Origin: Lachnoclostridium sp. An169
Lineage (GTDB): Bacteria; Bacillota; Clostridia; Lachnospirales; Lachnospiraceae
Assembly (NCBI RefSeq): GCF_002160525.1
Contig: NZ_NFKT01000002.1
Coordinates: forward strand, 186,001-250,000
Reading direction: 5' to 3'
Length of the DNA: 64,000 nucleotides
Positions within the stretch are counted from its first letter, which is position 1; each line of letters opens with the position of its first letter. The position numbers were made by a program, and so were the translations under genes. A model generated the notes under the pieces. It was given only the letters and a program-made list of their open reading frames with translations, did no database searches and had not been told where the DNA came from. Of this stretch, positions 1-8,275 are shown one piece after another.

Positions 1-2528
1 CGGTACCGCAGGGATTCACTGTTACGACAGAGGCTTGTACTCAGTACTATGAGGACGGCAGACAGATCAATGACGAGATCATGGGCCAGATCATGGAGGC
101 AATGACAAAACTGGAAGAGATCACAGGAAAGAAATTCGGCGATAAAGAGAATCCGCTTCTCGTATCCGTTCGTTCCGGTGCAAGAGCTTCCATGCCGGGT
201 ATGATGGACACGATCCTGAACCTTGGTCTTAACGAAGAAGTAGTTGAGGCTCTGGCGGAAGCGTCAGGCAATCCGCGCTGGGCTTGGGACTGCTACAGAA
301 GATTCATCCAGATGTACTCTGACGTAGTTATGGAAGTTGGAAAGAAATACTTCGAAGAGCTCATCGATAAGATGAAAGAAGAAAAAGGCGTTAAGCAGGA
401 CGTTGAGCTGACAGCAGAGGATCTGAAGACTCTGGCAGGACAGTTCAAGGCTGAGTACAAAGAGAAGATCGGCACAGATTTCCCGACAGACGCAAAAGAG
501 CAGCTGGTAGGCGCTGTTAAGGCTGTATTCCGTTCCTGGGACAACCCGAGAGCTAACGTATACCGCCGTGACAACGATATCCCGTATTCATGGGGAACAG
601 CTGTCAATGTGCAGATGATGGCATTCGGTAACATGGGAGACGACTGTGGTACAGGTGTTGCATTTACACGTGACCCGGCTACAGGAGCAAAAGGACTCTT
701 CGGCGAGTTCCTGACAAATGCACAGGGCGAGGACGTTGTTGCCGGTGTTCGTACTCCGATGCACATCTCCGAGATGGAAGAGAAATTCCCGGAGGCATTC
801 AAACAGTTTAATGAAGTTTGCCATACTCTGGAGACACACTACAGAGATATGCAGGATATGGAGTTTACTGTAGAGCACGGTAAACTGTACATGCTTCAGA
901 CACGTAACGGTAAGAGAACAGCACAGGCTGCTCTGAAGATCGCATGCGACCTGGTTGACGAGGGCATGAGAACAGAGGAAGAAGCTGTTGCAATGATCGA
1001 TCCGAGAAACCTTGATACACTGCTTCATCCGCAGTTCGACGCTGCTGCACTGAAAGCTGCTACACCGATGGGCAAAGGCCTTGGCGCTTCTCCGGGAGCT
1101 GCATGCGGTAAAGTTGTCTTCACAGCAGACGATGCTGTTGAGTGGGCAGAGAGAGGCGAGAAGGTTATCCTTGTTCGTCTTGAGACATCACCGGAAGATA
1201 TCACAGGTATGAAATCTGCTCAGGGTATCCTGACAGTCCGCGGTGGTATGACATCCCATGCAGCCGTTGTTGCCCGTGGTATGGGCGAGTGCTGCGTATC
1301 CGGATGCGGCGACATCGTTATGGATGAGGCAAATAAGAAATTTACTCTTGGCGGAAAAGAGTTCCATGAGGGAGATGCGATCTCCATCGATGGTACAACA
1401 GGTAACATCTACGACGGAATCATCCCGACAGTAGACGCTACGATCGCAGGAGAGTTCGGACGCATCATGGAGTGGGCTGACAAGTACAGAACAATGCAGG
1501 TTCGTACAAATGCAGATACTCCGGCTGACGCAAAGAAAGCCGTAGAGCTTGGCGCAGAAGGTATCGGACTTTGCCGTACAGAGCATATGTTCTTCGGCGA
1601 GGGAAGAATCGATGCATTCCGTGAGATGATCTGTGCTGAGACAGAGGAAGAGAGAGAGAAAGCTCTTGAGAAAGTCCTTCCGTATCAGCAGGGAGACTTC
1701 GAGGCTCTGTATGAGGCTCTCGAGGGCAACCCGGTAACGATCCGTTTCCTTGATCCGCCGCTTCACGAGTTCGTTCCGACAGAGGAAGAGGACATCAAGA
1801 AACTGGCTGACGCTCAGGGCAAGACTGTTGAGCAGATCAAAGCAATCATCGACGGACTTCATGAGTTCAACCCGATGATGGGACATCGTGGATGCCGTCT
1901 GGCAGTCACATATCCGGAGATCGCAAAGATGCAGACAAGAGCTGTCATCCGTGCGGCTATCAATGTGAAGAAAGCTCATCCGGACTGGAATATCGTTCCG
2001 GAGATCATGATCCCGCTTGTTGGCGATGTGAAAGAGCTGAAATATGTGAAGAAGTTTGTTGTTGAGACAGCAGATGCTGAGATCGCAGCAGCAGGCAGTG
2101 ACCTGAAGTACGAAGTTGGTACAATGATCGAGATCCCGAGAGCTGCTCTTACAGCTGACGAGATCGCAAAAGAGGCTGACTTCTTCTGCTTCGGTACAAA
2201 TGACCTTACTCAGATGACATACGGTTTCTCCCGTGACGATGCCGGTAAGTTCCTCAACGCTTACTACGACGCTAAGATCTTCGAGAACGATCCGTTCGCA
2301 AAACTGGATCAGGTTGGCGTTGGCAAGCTGATGAAGATGGCAATCGAACTTGGAAAACCGGTTAACCCGAACCTGCACGTTGGTATCTGCGGCGAGCATG
2401 GCGGAGATCCGAGCTCTGTAGAATTCTGCGACAGCATCGGACTTGACTATGTATCCTGCTCACCGTTCCGTGTACCGGTGGCAAGACTTGCGGCAGCGCA
2501 GGCAGCGATCGCAAAAAAGAACGCTTAA
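1..2528 (+). CDS. ppdK: Pyruvate, phosphate dikinase (5' end missing)
   Basis: The frame is open from base 3 through the left edge, so the true start lies outside the window; about 841 residues are present, roughly 35-40 short of the usual length. The enzyme interconverts pyruvate, ATP and Pi with PEP, AMP and PPi in the cytoplasm. Visible motifs are the swivelling phosphohistidine motif GGMTSHAAVVARG (His codon near 1257), the C-terminal TIM-barrel PEP/pyruvate site with GTNDLTQMTYGFSRDD, and the catalytic-Cys loop CGEHGGDPSS near the end. In-frame residues before the first ATG (VPQGFTVTTEAC) are typical PPDK sequence, which confirms truncation by the window rather than by mutation. A terminator follows directly. 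A PPi-linked enzyme fits anaerobic Clostridia. Confidence 0.97.
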   Translation, partial: VPQGFTVTTEACTQYYEDGRQINDEIMGQIMEAMTKLEEITGKKFGDKENPLLVSVRSGARASMPGMMDTILNLGLNEEVVEALAEASGNPRWAWDCYRRFIQMYSDVVMEVGKKYFEELIDKMKEEKGVKQDVELTAEDLKTLAGQFKAEYKEKIGTDFPTDAKEQLVGAVKAVFRSWDNPRANVYRRDNDIPYSWGTAVNVQMMAFGNMGDDCGTGVAFTRDPATGAKGLFGEFLTNAQGEDVVAGVRTPMHISEMEEKFPEAFKQFNEVCHTLETHYRDMQDMEFTVEHGKLYMLQTRNGKRTAQAALKIACDLVDEGMRTEEEAVAMIDPRNLDTLLHPQFDAAALKAATPMGKGLGASPGAACGKVVFTADDAVEWAERGEKVILVRLETSPEDITGMKSAQGILTVRGGMTSHAAVVARGMGECCVSGCGDIVMDEANKKFTLGGKEFHEGDAISIDGTTGNIYDGIIPTVDATIAGEFGRIMEWADKYRTMQVRTNADTPADAKKAVELGAEGIGLCRTEHMFFGEGRIDAFREMICAETEEEREKALEKVLPYQQGDFEALYEALEGNPVTIRFLDPPLHEFVPTEEEDIKKLADAQGKTVEQIKAIIDGLHEFNPMMGHRGCRLAVTYPEIAKMQTRAVIRAAINVKKAHPDWNIVPEIMIPLVGDVKELKYVKKFVVETADAEIAAAGSDLKYEVGTMIEIPRAALTADEIAKEADFFCFGTNDLTQMTYGFSRDDAGKFLNAYYDAKIFENDPFAKLDQVGVGKLMKMAIELGKPVNPNLHVGICGEHGGDPSSVEFCDSIGLDYVSCSPFRVPVARLAAAQAAIAKKNA

Positions 2529-2582
2529 TTTCCTGTATGCCGGAAGAGGTCTTTCGGACAGAATAATATAAGATAGTTTATC

Positions 2583-2630
2583 AGAGCATACTGCATGGGT
2601 ATTATATTTCCCTCTGCGGTATGCTCTTTT
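2583..2630 (+). terminator. Rho-independent terminator of ppdK
   Basis: A 13-bp stem (AGAGCATACTGCA paired with TGCGGTATGCTCT, one G-U type mismatch) with a 19-nt loop ends in TTTT, 55 bases after the ppdK stop codon. Confidence 0.85.
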
Positions 2631-2778
2631 CAGTTGTCACCTCTCTTGTGCGGCACCTCTTTTCAGTCGTAAATTCATCAATGATATTCCTCTAATTTGA
2701 TATGAAAACGCCGAAAAAGTACACGATCGGCGGAAAATGCTGTTTATTACATAGAATATGCCGATTTTTACATCCGCA

Positions 2779-2806
2779 TTTCAATCTTTCCATAACGTGG
2801 TACAAT
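2779..2806 (+). promoter_or_regulatory. Possible promoter of the wall-anchored protein gene
   Basis: An extended -10 (TG-G-TACAAT, hexamer at 2801-2806) has only a weak -35 candidate (TTTCAA, 2779-2784) 16 bases upstream. It lies 56 bases before the ATG of the next gene, in a gap of 334 bases that otherwise holds the ppdK terminator and an AT-rich stretch. This is inferred from hexamers only. Confidence 0.4.
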
Positions 2807-2862
2807 ATAATAAATATGCCCTGTACAGGCATATTTGCAAATAATATGAGGAGGTAGGAGAG

Positions 2863-5499
2863 ATGTACAGAAAAATGTTAAGCTGTGCTCTTGCTGTGAG
2901 TACGGTGATCGGCATGTCATCTTTCACCGCACTGGGAGCAGAAGCAGCAGAAAATGAAGTGCCGCTGACGGTCAGCCTCAGCGAATATCCGCTTGAGCAG
3001 CTAGTGGGGAATACAGATACTCTTTCCGTTTTTGTGGAGAATGTATCTGACCGGGAAGTATCCCTTGACGGTTACGATGTGAAGGTCGTGGTGACAGAGG
3101 GAGCGGACCAGATCGCACTGGCAGAGCCGGAGCACAAAGATATGGTGCTTCAGCCGGCGGATGAGTGGAGCAGTGATGATTCCGCAGTATATTATGTGGA
3201 ATACACGCCGGACGCGGACTGCACGGCAGCGGTTATCAAAGTGAAGGCACAGCTCTGTGACGAAGAGGGAAATCTTCTGGCAGAGTCGGATGAGCAGTCC
3301 ATCTATCCGTACACGATCAGCGACGGAGTCCTTACTTTCAACGACACAGCAAAGGACAAGAAATATGAAATTAAGATTGAGACGGTCGGGCATGTGACTT
3401 ATACCGGGCCGATTTACGGAGGTGACGGAGATGCCACCGAGGTATGGGTGAACGGAAAGAGAACCGGTTTTTATATCCATACAGGTCATCCGAGTTCTTT
3501 CGGATTTGAGCTTGAGGATGGATACGGACTTGGAGATGTGGAATTGATTCCGTCTGATGCGGGTACGATTCAGCAGTATTCCGGAAGTACGAATTTCGGT
3601 GTTGACCTGCACGCCCCGGCAACACTTCGGGTAACGGGTTCGACTCAGAGCACGCTGTCTGACGGAAACGGGTTCAGCATTTCCGTACCGGGTTCCGCAG
3701 AGATGGAATCCTGGTTCAGCGGAATGACACTGGTATCGAAAGAATATGCGGACCAGGCGGATATCGATGAGTTGGTTTCCGTTATGGATAAGCATGGCAG
3801 AGCAAAAGCCTACGAGCTTACAACGACGATCCTCGGCGATGTAGAATACCCGGAACTGAAGGATATCACAGTGACTATGCCGATTCCGGAGGGATGGGAT
3901 GGATCAAGGATAAAGGTACTCTACAAAGATGAGTACAGCATCGGAGCTTTGCCGGGAACCGTCAGTGAAGACGGAAAGAGCATTTCATTTGACGGGTATA
4001 ATTTCGTGCCGGGAGAGTCTAATGTATATTATCTGTTGGAAGAATCGATTCCCACAGAGGTAAAAGACTGGGAAGAGACGGCTGCCAAGTTTATTGCTAA
4101 TATCAGGTATATTACCTGGACGAGCGACGCCGGTTTCCCGGACCTGACGTTTGAAGGAACGCCGTCGGCGGAAGTTGCAGGCATGATAGCATACCAGATG
4201 AGCGCTGGCATGTTCGACACGTATTCGGAGTACTATAATCACACAAAGAACCAGGCAGAGGTTCCCTACGATGTGTTCTATGCGGAGGCAGAAAAATATT
4301 TTGTAAATGTGCCTGACCTGAAACTGATTACTGCATCTGAAATGATCTATTATGATAAAGATCTGGATGCAATCGTTCTGCCGTTTAGTGGAATGGGAGA
4401 CGCGCCGAATGTGACAGAGATCGTGAAAACAGAGGATCTGGGCTATGATCAGTATGCGATCCGCTTTAAGCTGTCATATAAAACTGCGGTGGAAGAACCG
4501 GATATGAATGACCCGGACCAGTATATGGAGTGTACCCTTGTGGTAAAGGATGGCGGACAGGGAGAGTGGCAGTATGTTTCCTTCCTTGAAGGCTATCCGG
4601 AAGTAGAGCCGATTGTACCGGAGGAACCGGAAGATCCGACTCCGGAAGAACCGGAAAATCCTGGAACTGAGGAGCCGGGGACCGGGGAGCCGGAAAACCC
4701 CGGAACAGAGGAACCAGGAACTGAAGAACCGGAAAATCCTGGAACAGAAGAGCCGGGAACAGAGGAGCCAGGAACTGAAGAACCCGGAACCGATAACCCG
4801 GGAACGGACAAGCCTGCCGAGGAGGTTCTCAATGTAGAAGAGGCAGTTTCGGCAGTGGAGAAAGCTGCAGAAGGTACATCCGTGGCAGTTTCCATGGGAA
4901 GTACGACTGTTGTTCCGGAAGAAGTCCTTTCTGCAGCGCAGGGAAAAGATGTGAATGTTGTCCTTCAGATGGACGGATACACCTGGACGATCAATGGAAA
5001 GAGCGTCAGCGCATCTTCTCTGAAAGATATTGATCTTGCCGTGAAGACTGATGTAAATGCGATTCCGGCGGATGTTGTAAAGAGACTGGCAAACGGAAAT
5101 GCAACAAAGCAGTTTACCCTGGCGCATGACGGTGCCTTTGGATTTACGGCAGAGCTTAAGATCTATATGGGGACGGGATATAGCGGAAAATACGGCAACC
5201 TCTTCTGGTATGACAACGATAAGAAGATTAATTTCATCGACGCTTCAAAGATCGGCGCGGACGGATATGTTTCCTTCACGATGGATCATGCTTCAGACTA
5301 TGTTGTTGTTGTAAATAAGCAGGAGCTTTCCGAGATCAACGTGCCTCTGGATCTTCGACCGACAAAGACGGGCTCGACAGATAAGACGGGCTCTACTCCG
5401 AAGACAGGAGATTCCGCAAATGTTTTCGTGTACGTGATCGTGATGGGAGCAGCTGCGGCGACAGCGCTTATGGTGCTTAGAAGGAAAAGCAGGGCTTAG
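2863..5499 (+). CDS. Large secreted, sortase-type wall-anchored surface protein
   Basis: 878 residues, start preceded by GAGGAGG. An N-terminal signal peptide of about 26 residues (cleavage near AEA/AEN) is followed by about 550 residues of beta-rich sequence with no enzyme motif I can recognise. Then come a Pro/Glu/Gly/Thr spacer (about residues 585-650), a second folded region (about 655-830), degenerate KTGS repeats, and TPKTGD, a hydrophobic segment and RRKSRA as an LPxTG-like sorting signal. The extracellular part probably spans the wall on the proline-rich spacer. It is a stand-alone transcription unit with its own terminator. Function is unknown; adhesion or glycan binding is only a guess. 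Confidence 0.85.
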   Translation: MYRKMLSCALAVSTVIGMSSFTALGAEAAENEVPLTVSLSEYPLEQLVGNTDTLSVFVENVSDREVSLDGYDVKVVVTEGADQIALAEPEHKDMVLQPADEWSSDDSAVYYVEYTPDADCTAAVIKVKAQLCDEEGNLLAESDEQSIYPYTISDGVLTFNDTAKDKKYEIKIETVGHVTYTGPIYGGDGDATEVWVNGKRTGFYIHTGHPSSFGFELEDGYGLGDVELIPSDAGTIQQYSGSTNFGVDLHAPATLRVTGSTQSTLSDGNGFSISVPGSAEMESWFSGMTLVSKEYADQADIDELVSVMDKHGRAKAYELTTTILGDVEYPELKDITVTMPIPEGWDGSRIKVLYKDEYSIGALPGTVSEDGKSISFDGYNFVPGESNVYYLLEESIPTEVKDWEETAAKFIANIRYITWTSDAGFPDLTFEGTPSAEVAGMIAYQMSAGMFDTYSEYYNHTKNQAEVPYDVFYAEAEKYFVNVPDLKLITASEMIYYDKDLDAIVLPFSGMGDAPNVTEIVKTEDLGYDQYAIRFKLSYKTAVEEPDMNDPDQYMECTLVVKDGGQGEWQYVSFLEGYPEVEPIVPEEPEDPTPEEPENPGTEEPGTGEPENPGTEEPGTEEPENPGTEEPGTEEPGTEEPGTDNPGTDKPAEEVLNVEEAVSAVEKAAEGTSVAVSMGSTTVVPEEVLSAAQGKDVNVVLQMDGYTWTINGKSVSASSLKDIDLAVKTDVNAIPADVVKRLANGNATKQFTLAHDGAFGFTAELKIYMGTGYSGKYGNLFWYDNDKKINFIDASKIGADGYVSFTMDHASDYVVVVNKQELSEINVPLDLRPTKTGSTDKTGSTPKTGDSANVFVYVIVMGAAAATALMVLRRKSRA
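4619..4815 (+). repeat. Proline-rich PGTEEP repeat tract inside the surface protein
   Basis: About a dozen imperfect GTEEP/ENPGTEEP units are encoded by near-identical short DNA repeats (ggaac-gaggagcc-type words). Such tracts form extended wall-spanning spacers and commonly vary in copy number through slippage or recombination. Confidence 0.8.
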
Positions 5500-5553
5500 T
5501 ATTTGAAACAGGACAGACTTTTCAGACGCAAAAAGCATTAAAGTAAAAAATAT

Positions 5554-5611
5554 AAACACTCCGGGGAAACATCCTGCTGTGGGCAGCGAGGTCCTCCGGA
5601 GTGTTTTTGTT
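5554..5611. terminator. Bidirectional terminator between convergent genes
   Basis: AACACTCCGG pairs with CCGGAGTGTT across a long loop. A T-rich run follows on the + strand (TTTTTGTTTT) and another on the - strand (TATATTTTTT), which suits the convergent surface-protein and XRE genes. Confidence 0.8.
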
Positions 5612-5634
5612 TTGCGAGCCTGTCGGCGGATGCT

Positions 5635-5886
5635 TCAGGATTTTGGCCCGTCGATCAGTTCTTCATAAGTAACACTAAACACTTCGCACAGCGCTTTGAG
5701 CTCAATGTCCGTAACGTACCGTTTCCGGGTTTCAATTCTTGTAATGACATTTTTGTCCATATCGTACCCCAGCAGCTGCAGCTTGTAAGAGAGGAGACGC
5801 TGGGAGCAGTTGTTTCTTGCCCGCAGTTCTATGAGGTTTTTCCCGATCAGATTTTTTTCACCCGTTTTTGTTCTTGGTTTCGGCAT
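5635..5886 (-). CDS. Small XRE-family HTH regulator
   Basis: 83 residues when started at the ATG whose complement lies at 5884-5886. That start has a strong ribosome-binding site (AAAGGAGG, 8 bases upstream on the minus strand), so the longer upstream open frame is not needed. The body is a Cro/C1-type helix-turn-helix: GKNLIELRARNNCSQRLLSY, followed by the recognition-helix region ending NVITRIETRKRYV, then a C-terminal helix with YEELIDGPKS. It is divergent from a small membrane-protein gene, with 113 bases between the start codons. An inverted repeat in that gap is a good operator candidate. It probably regulates itself and the divergent gene. No effector domain is present. Confidence 0.85.
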   Translation of the reverse strand: MPKPRTKTGEKNLIGKNLIELRARNNCSQRLLSYKLQLLGYDMDKNVITRIETRKRYVTDIELKALCEVFSVTYEELIDGPKS

Positions 5887-5913
5887 GGATCTGTCCTCCT
5901 TTTTTGCGTTTGA

Positions 5914-5986
5914 TGTCTCATTTTTTGCACCACTTTTCTTGATTTTATATACATCAGAAGATATAATCGGTTGTAAAAGTGAGACA
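5914..5986. promoter_or_regulatory. Candidate operator pair between divergent genes
   Basis: TGTCTCATTTTT at 5914-5925 is repeated in inverted orientation as AAAAGTGAGACA ending at 5986; the outer seven bases match perfectly, with a single mismatch further in. The two arms flank the promoter of the membrane-protein gene, a typical place for a repressor such as the adjacent XRE protein. Confidence 0.5.
5939..5967 (+). promoter_or_regulatory. Sigma-A type promoter of the small membrane protein
   Basis: TTGATT at 5939-5944 and a perfect TATAAT at 5962-5967 are separated by 17 bases, 32 bases before the start codon of the downstream gene. It sits between the two arms of the inverted repeat. Confidence 0.75.
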
Positions 5987-5999
5987 AAAAGGAGCAAAT

Positions 6000-6407
6000 A
6001 TGAAAAATGTAAAAAAGTGTGGCCTTTTTCTGGCGGCAGCCGTTCTTACCGTTTTCTCTTTGGTGGCAGCAGCGGCTGTAATATCAGAAAAATATGAGCA
6101 GTGGAAACGGGATAATTCCGGGATTCCGGATGCTGTGAGCAGTGTGAGTGCCGGCGGTACATGCAGGCTGACGGTTGTAGCTAACAGCGGGAAGATTGAA
6201 GACGGGGAAGCGTTCGCTTCTCAGGTACTTGAGATGTATCGGGAGAATTTGTTTCAGACAATCCATTTTTCGACTGATATTGGAGAGATGCCGGGGATTC
6301 TGGATATTACTGTTTATTTGAAGCGTGGAGATATCGGAAAGAAAGAACCTGTTATGAAAATTTATTATGACACAGAAAAAGGGATGCGCTTTTTGTACAT
6401 TCGCTGA
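6000..6407 (+). CDS. Small membrane-anchored protein of unknown function
   Basis: 135 residues, started at the ATG preceded by AAAGGAG with a 5-base spacer. One N-terminal membrane segment (about residues 7-26, LFLAAAVLTVFSLVAAAAV) after a Lys-rich start is followed by about 105 residues, probably extracytoplasmic, with no cysteine-based lipobox and no recognised domain. The gene is divergent from the XRE regulator and shares its intergenic region, so the two probably form a small regulated pair. I do not recognise the family. Confidence 0.8.
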   Translation: MKNVKKCGLFLAAAVLTVFSLVAAAAVISEKYEQWKRDNSGIPDAVSSVSAGGTCRLTVVANSGKIEDGEAFASQVLEMYRENLFQTIHFSTDIGEMPGILDITVYLKRGDIGKKEPVMKIYYDTEKGMRFLYIR

Positions 6408-6409
6408 GG

Positions 6410-6433
6410 CGCTGTTCTCTGAAGAGAACAGCG
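6410..6433. repeat. Near-perfect hairpin after the small membrane-protein gene
   Basis: CGCTGTTCTCT is followed two bases later by its complement, giving an 11-bp inverted repeat beginning 2 bases after the stop codon. It lacks a T-run, so it is more likely an mRNA 3'-end stabiliser or weak terminator than a standard terminator. Confidence 0.6.
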
Positions 6434-6511
6434 AAATATGGCATAAGGAAATATAATATTCCTGAAAATTACATATAAAAGATCACTATAAAAATCAATA
6501 TAAAAAATCGC

Positions 6512-6738
6512 AATAAAAAATCCACTGTATCGATTTCCGATTCGTACAGTGGATTTTCAGCTTATTCCATCCATTGGTCTTACCTCCTTATTCAATTGAT
6601 ATCTATCTGAAACTATTCTTTCAAATAGTGTTTTCCGTCTGTTGATTTCTTACCTTCCCATTGGACTATACCTCTTTTCTTTAGAATTCCCGTTTTTCAA
6701 ATTAAGTTTTTGGTGGTCCGTCCTCCTTTTCTTTTGAT
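6512..6738 (-). ncRNA. Candidate small RNA or leader-type transcript with repeated Shine-Dalgarno-like units
   Basis: About 225 nt lie between a near-consensus promoter and a strong terminator, with no normal-length reading frame. On the minus strand there are three similar purine-rich units: GGAGGACGGACCACC, GAGGTATAGTCCAATGGG and GGAGGTAAGACCAATGGA. The last two place an ATG correctly after the ribosome-binding-like motif, but the frames are only 3 codons (MGR) and 5 codons (MDGIS). A small hairpin (ACTATT/AATAGT) lies in the middle. Possible roles are a regulatory RNA, a CsrA-type GGA sponge or tiny peptides. This is inference from sequence signals; I know of no family that matches. Confidence 0.5.
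6517..6557 (-). terminator. Strong terminator of the minus-strand small-RNA unit
   Basis: A perfect 13-bp stem (AAAATCCACTGTA with TACAGTGGATTTT) and 15-nt loop run into a T-rich stretch on the minus strand. Together with the promoter at 6745-6773 it delimits a short minus-strand transcription unit. Confidence 0.8.
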
Positions 6739-6744
6739 GTCATT

Positions 6745-6773
6745 ATAATAACTCACAACAGTGAAAATGTCAA
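6745..6773 (-). promoter_or_regulatory. Near-consensus minus-strand promoter
   Basis: Read on the minus strand: TTGACA (6773-6768), a 17-base spacer, then TATTAT (6750-6745). It has no conventional gene downstream and drives the candidate small RNA. Confidence 0.75.
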
Positions 6774-6940
6774 TAGAAAATCTGATAAAAAATATAAATA
6801 ATATAAATATTCAGAATTTTATAAAGCAAATAGAAAATAGTATGTGCAGTAAAGAAAGGGAAAATAGATTATAATGAGGTGAGACAGCACAGAAAAGGTA
6901 TTGGCACAGGAAAGGTATTACAGGAAGGAAGTTGCAGAAA
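6774..6940 (+). promoter_or_regulatory. AT-rich leader region of the phosphodiesterase gene
   Basis: This rest of the 530-base gap is very AT-rich. A TATAAT at 6870-6875 is a possible -10 for the downstream gene, but the expected -35 position has no good match. Nothing else is evident. Confidence 0.35.
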
Positions 6941-7699
6941 ATGAGAATTGCGGTGATTTCAGATACACACGGGCTGCTCCGCCCGGAGGTGATCCGTTTG
7001 GTAGGTGCGTGTGATGCAGTGCTCCACGGAGGGGATATTAACAGCCGTAAGATTCTGGATGAGATAGAGCGGGCAAAGAAGAAGGACGCGCCGTTTTATG
7101 TAGTGCGGGGGAATAATGATAAGGAGTGGGCGGAAAATCTTCCGGTTTATGAAGAATTCATTCTGGGTGGAGTGAAGTTTTTCATGACCCACAAAAAGAA
7201 GGATGTGCCGCAGGAGCCGGGTGACAGTCAGATCATCATATACGGACACTCCCACAAATATGCAGAGGAAAGCAGAGACGGACGCCTGTGGCTGAATCCG
7301 GGGAGCTGCGGAAAGTGCAGATTCAACCAGGATATCACCATGGCGGTGCTTACCATCGAAAATGGCGCCTGGTCGGTGGAGAGGATTGATATTCCACATG
7401 AGGACAGGCGGAACAGGACGGAAAGCCGGCCGGGGACTGATACAGAAGCTGAAACAGCTATGGATGCCTCAGATGTGGATGTGAGGATTCCGGGGGAGGG
7501 GGAGGATCTTCTGAAGATTCTCAAACAGATTCTGAAACGGATGGAGAAGGGGCAGCAGGTGGCGAAGATCGCGGCAGACCTGCAGCTGGATCCTGTATTT
7601 GTGGAACAGGTGTGCCGGATCAAAGTGACCCATCCCGGGGTGACTGCAAACGGGATTATGGACAAGATGGAAGTGAACCGGACGGTTGATGTGAATTAA
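6941..7699 (+). CDS. YfcE/MJ0936-type metallophosphodiesterase with C-terminal extension
   Basis: 252 residues from the ATG at 6941; a TTG three codons upstream is too close to AGGAAGG to be the start. The N-terminal 150 residues are a calcineurin-like phosphoesterase with its metal ligands in order: SDTHG (Asp, His), GGD, GNND and GHSH. Such enzymes hydrolyse phosphodiesters with Mn2+ in the cytoplasm. Stand-alone members are about 160-180 residues, so this one carries about 90 extra residues: an acidic/Arg linker and a helical domain (about 185-250) resembling a small HTH fold. The natural substrate is unknown. Confidence 0.85.
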   Translation: MRIAVISDTHGLLRPEVIRLVGACDAVLHGGDINSRKILDEIERAKKKDAPFYVVRGNNDKEWAENLPVYEEFILGGVKFFMTHKKKDVPQEPGDSQIIIYGHSHKYAEESRDGRLWLNPGSCGKCRFNQDITMAVLTIENGAWSVERIDIPHEDRRNRTESRPGTDTEAETAMDASDVDVRIPGEGEDLLKILKQILKRMEKGQQVAKIAADLQLDPVFVEQVCRIKVTHPGVTANGIMDKMEVNRTVDVN

Positions 7700-7753
7700 G
7701 AATGGCAGATGTTTGGGAGAACAGAACAAATATATGCAAAACAGGGGAATACT

Positions 7754-8275
7754 ATGGGAATATTTAGAAACATGTCGTCAAGACAGAAGTTTTTTTTAAT
7801 ACTGACAATACTCTGGATGGTGGTGATTTTTTCTTTTTCCGCCCGTCCGGGCAGTGTGTCGGAACAGGACAGCGGCAGAGTGGGGCTTCTGATCGGAGAG
7901 ATCTTTGTTCCCGGATTTGAGGACTGGAGTGAAGCGGAACAACAGGCCTTTGCAGAAACTGTGGATCATCCGGTGCGCAAGACTGCCCATGCTTCCGAGT
8001 ATGCGCTTCTCGGGATTCTGGCGGCAGGAGCCTGTATTGAAAACGGCAGGGAGCTCAGAAGGAGACGGACGGAGATTTTTATTCCCTGGCTGACCGCTAC
8101 GGTGTACGCTGCAACCGATGAGTTTCATCAGCTTTTTATCCCGGGACGCAGCGGTCAGGTATCAGATGTGCTGCTGGACAGCGCCGGGGCGCTGGCGGGG
8201 GTGCTTATTCTCGCGGGAGTACGGTTCATATTACGGAAAAATCGGCGGCATAAACCCCTTCCTGAATCAGAGTGA
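7754..8275 (+). CDS. VanZ-like integral membrane protein
   Basis: 173 residues from the ATG at 7754, which has AGGGGA 5 bases upstream; an earlier in-frame ATG at 7709 lacks a ribosome-binding site. VanZ-family hallmarks are FSFSARPG after the first membrane helix, HPVRKTAHASEYALLG and TDEFHQLFIPGRSGQVSDV, with four predicted membrane segments and a basic C-terminus. The family includes VanZ of teicoplanin resistance, but most members have no tested role. The 3' end overlaps the convergent nuclease gene by 50 bases. Confidence 0.85.
   Translation: MGIFRNMSSRQKFFLILTILWMVVIFSFSARPGSVSEQDSGRVGLLIGEIFVPGFEDWSEAEQQAFAETVDHPVRKTAHASEYALLGILAAGACIENGRELRRRRTEIFIPWLTATVYAATDEFHQLFIPGRSGQVSDVLLDSAGALAGVLILAGVRFILRKNRRHKPLPESE

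Noticed and set aside
1188-2399. 403-codon open frame antisense to ppdK
   Set aside because: It lies wholly inside a conserved enzyme gene, has no ribosome-binding site and its Cys/Ser/Leu-rich translation is typical of a complement frame.
5887-5997. Longer N-terminus for the XRE regulator
   Set aside because: The ATG at 5886 has a strong GGAGG, and the extra residues are unlike the family and would cross the divergent promoter.
7709-7753. Upstream ATG for the VanZ-like gene
   Set aside because: No ribosome-binding site, while the ATG at 7754 has AGGGGA at the right distance.
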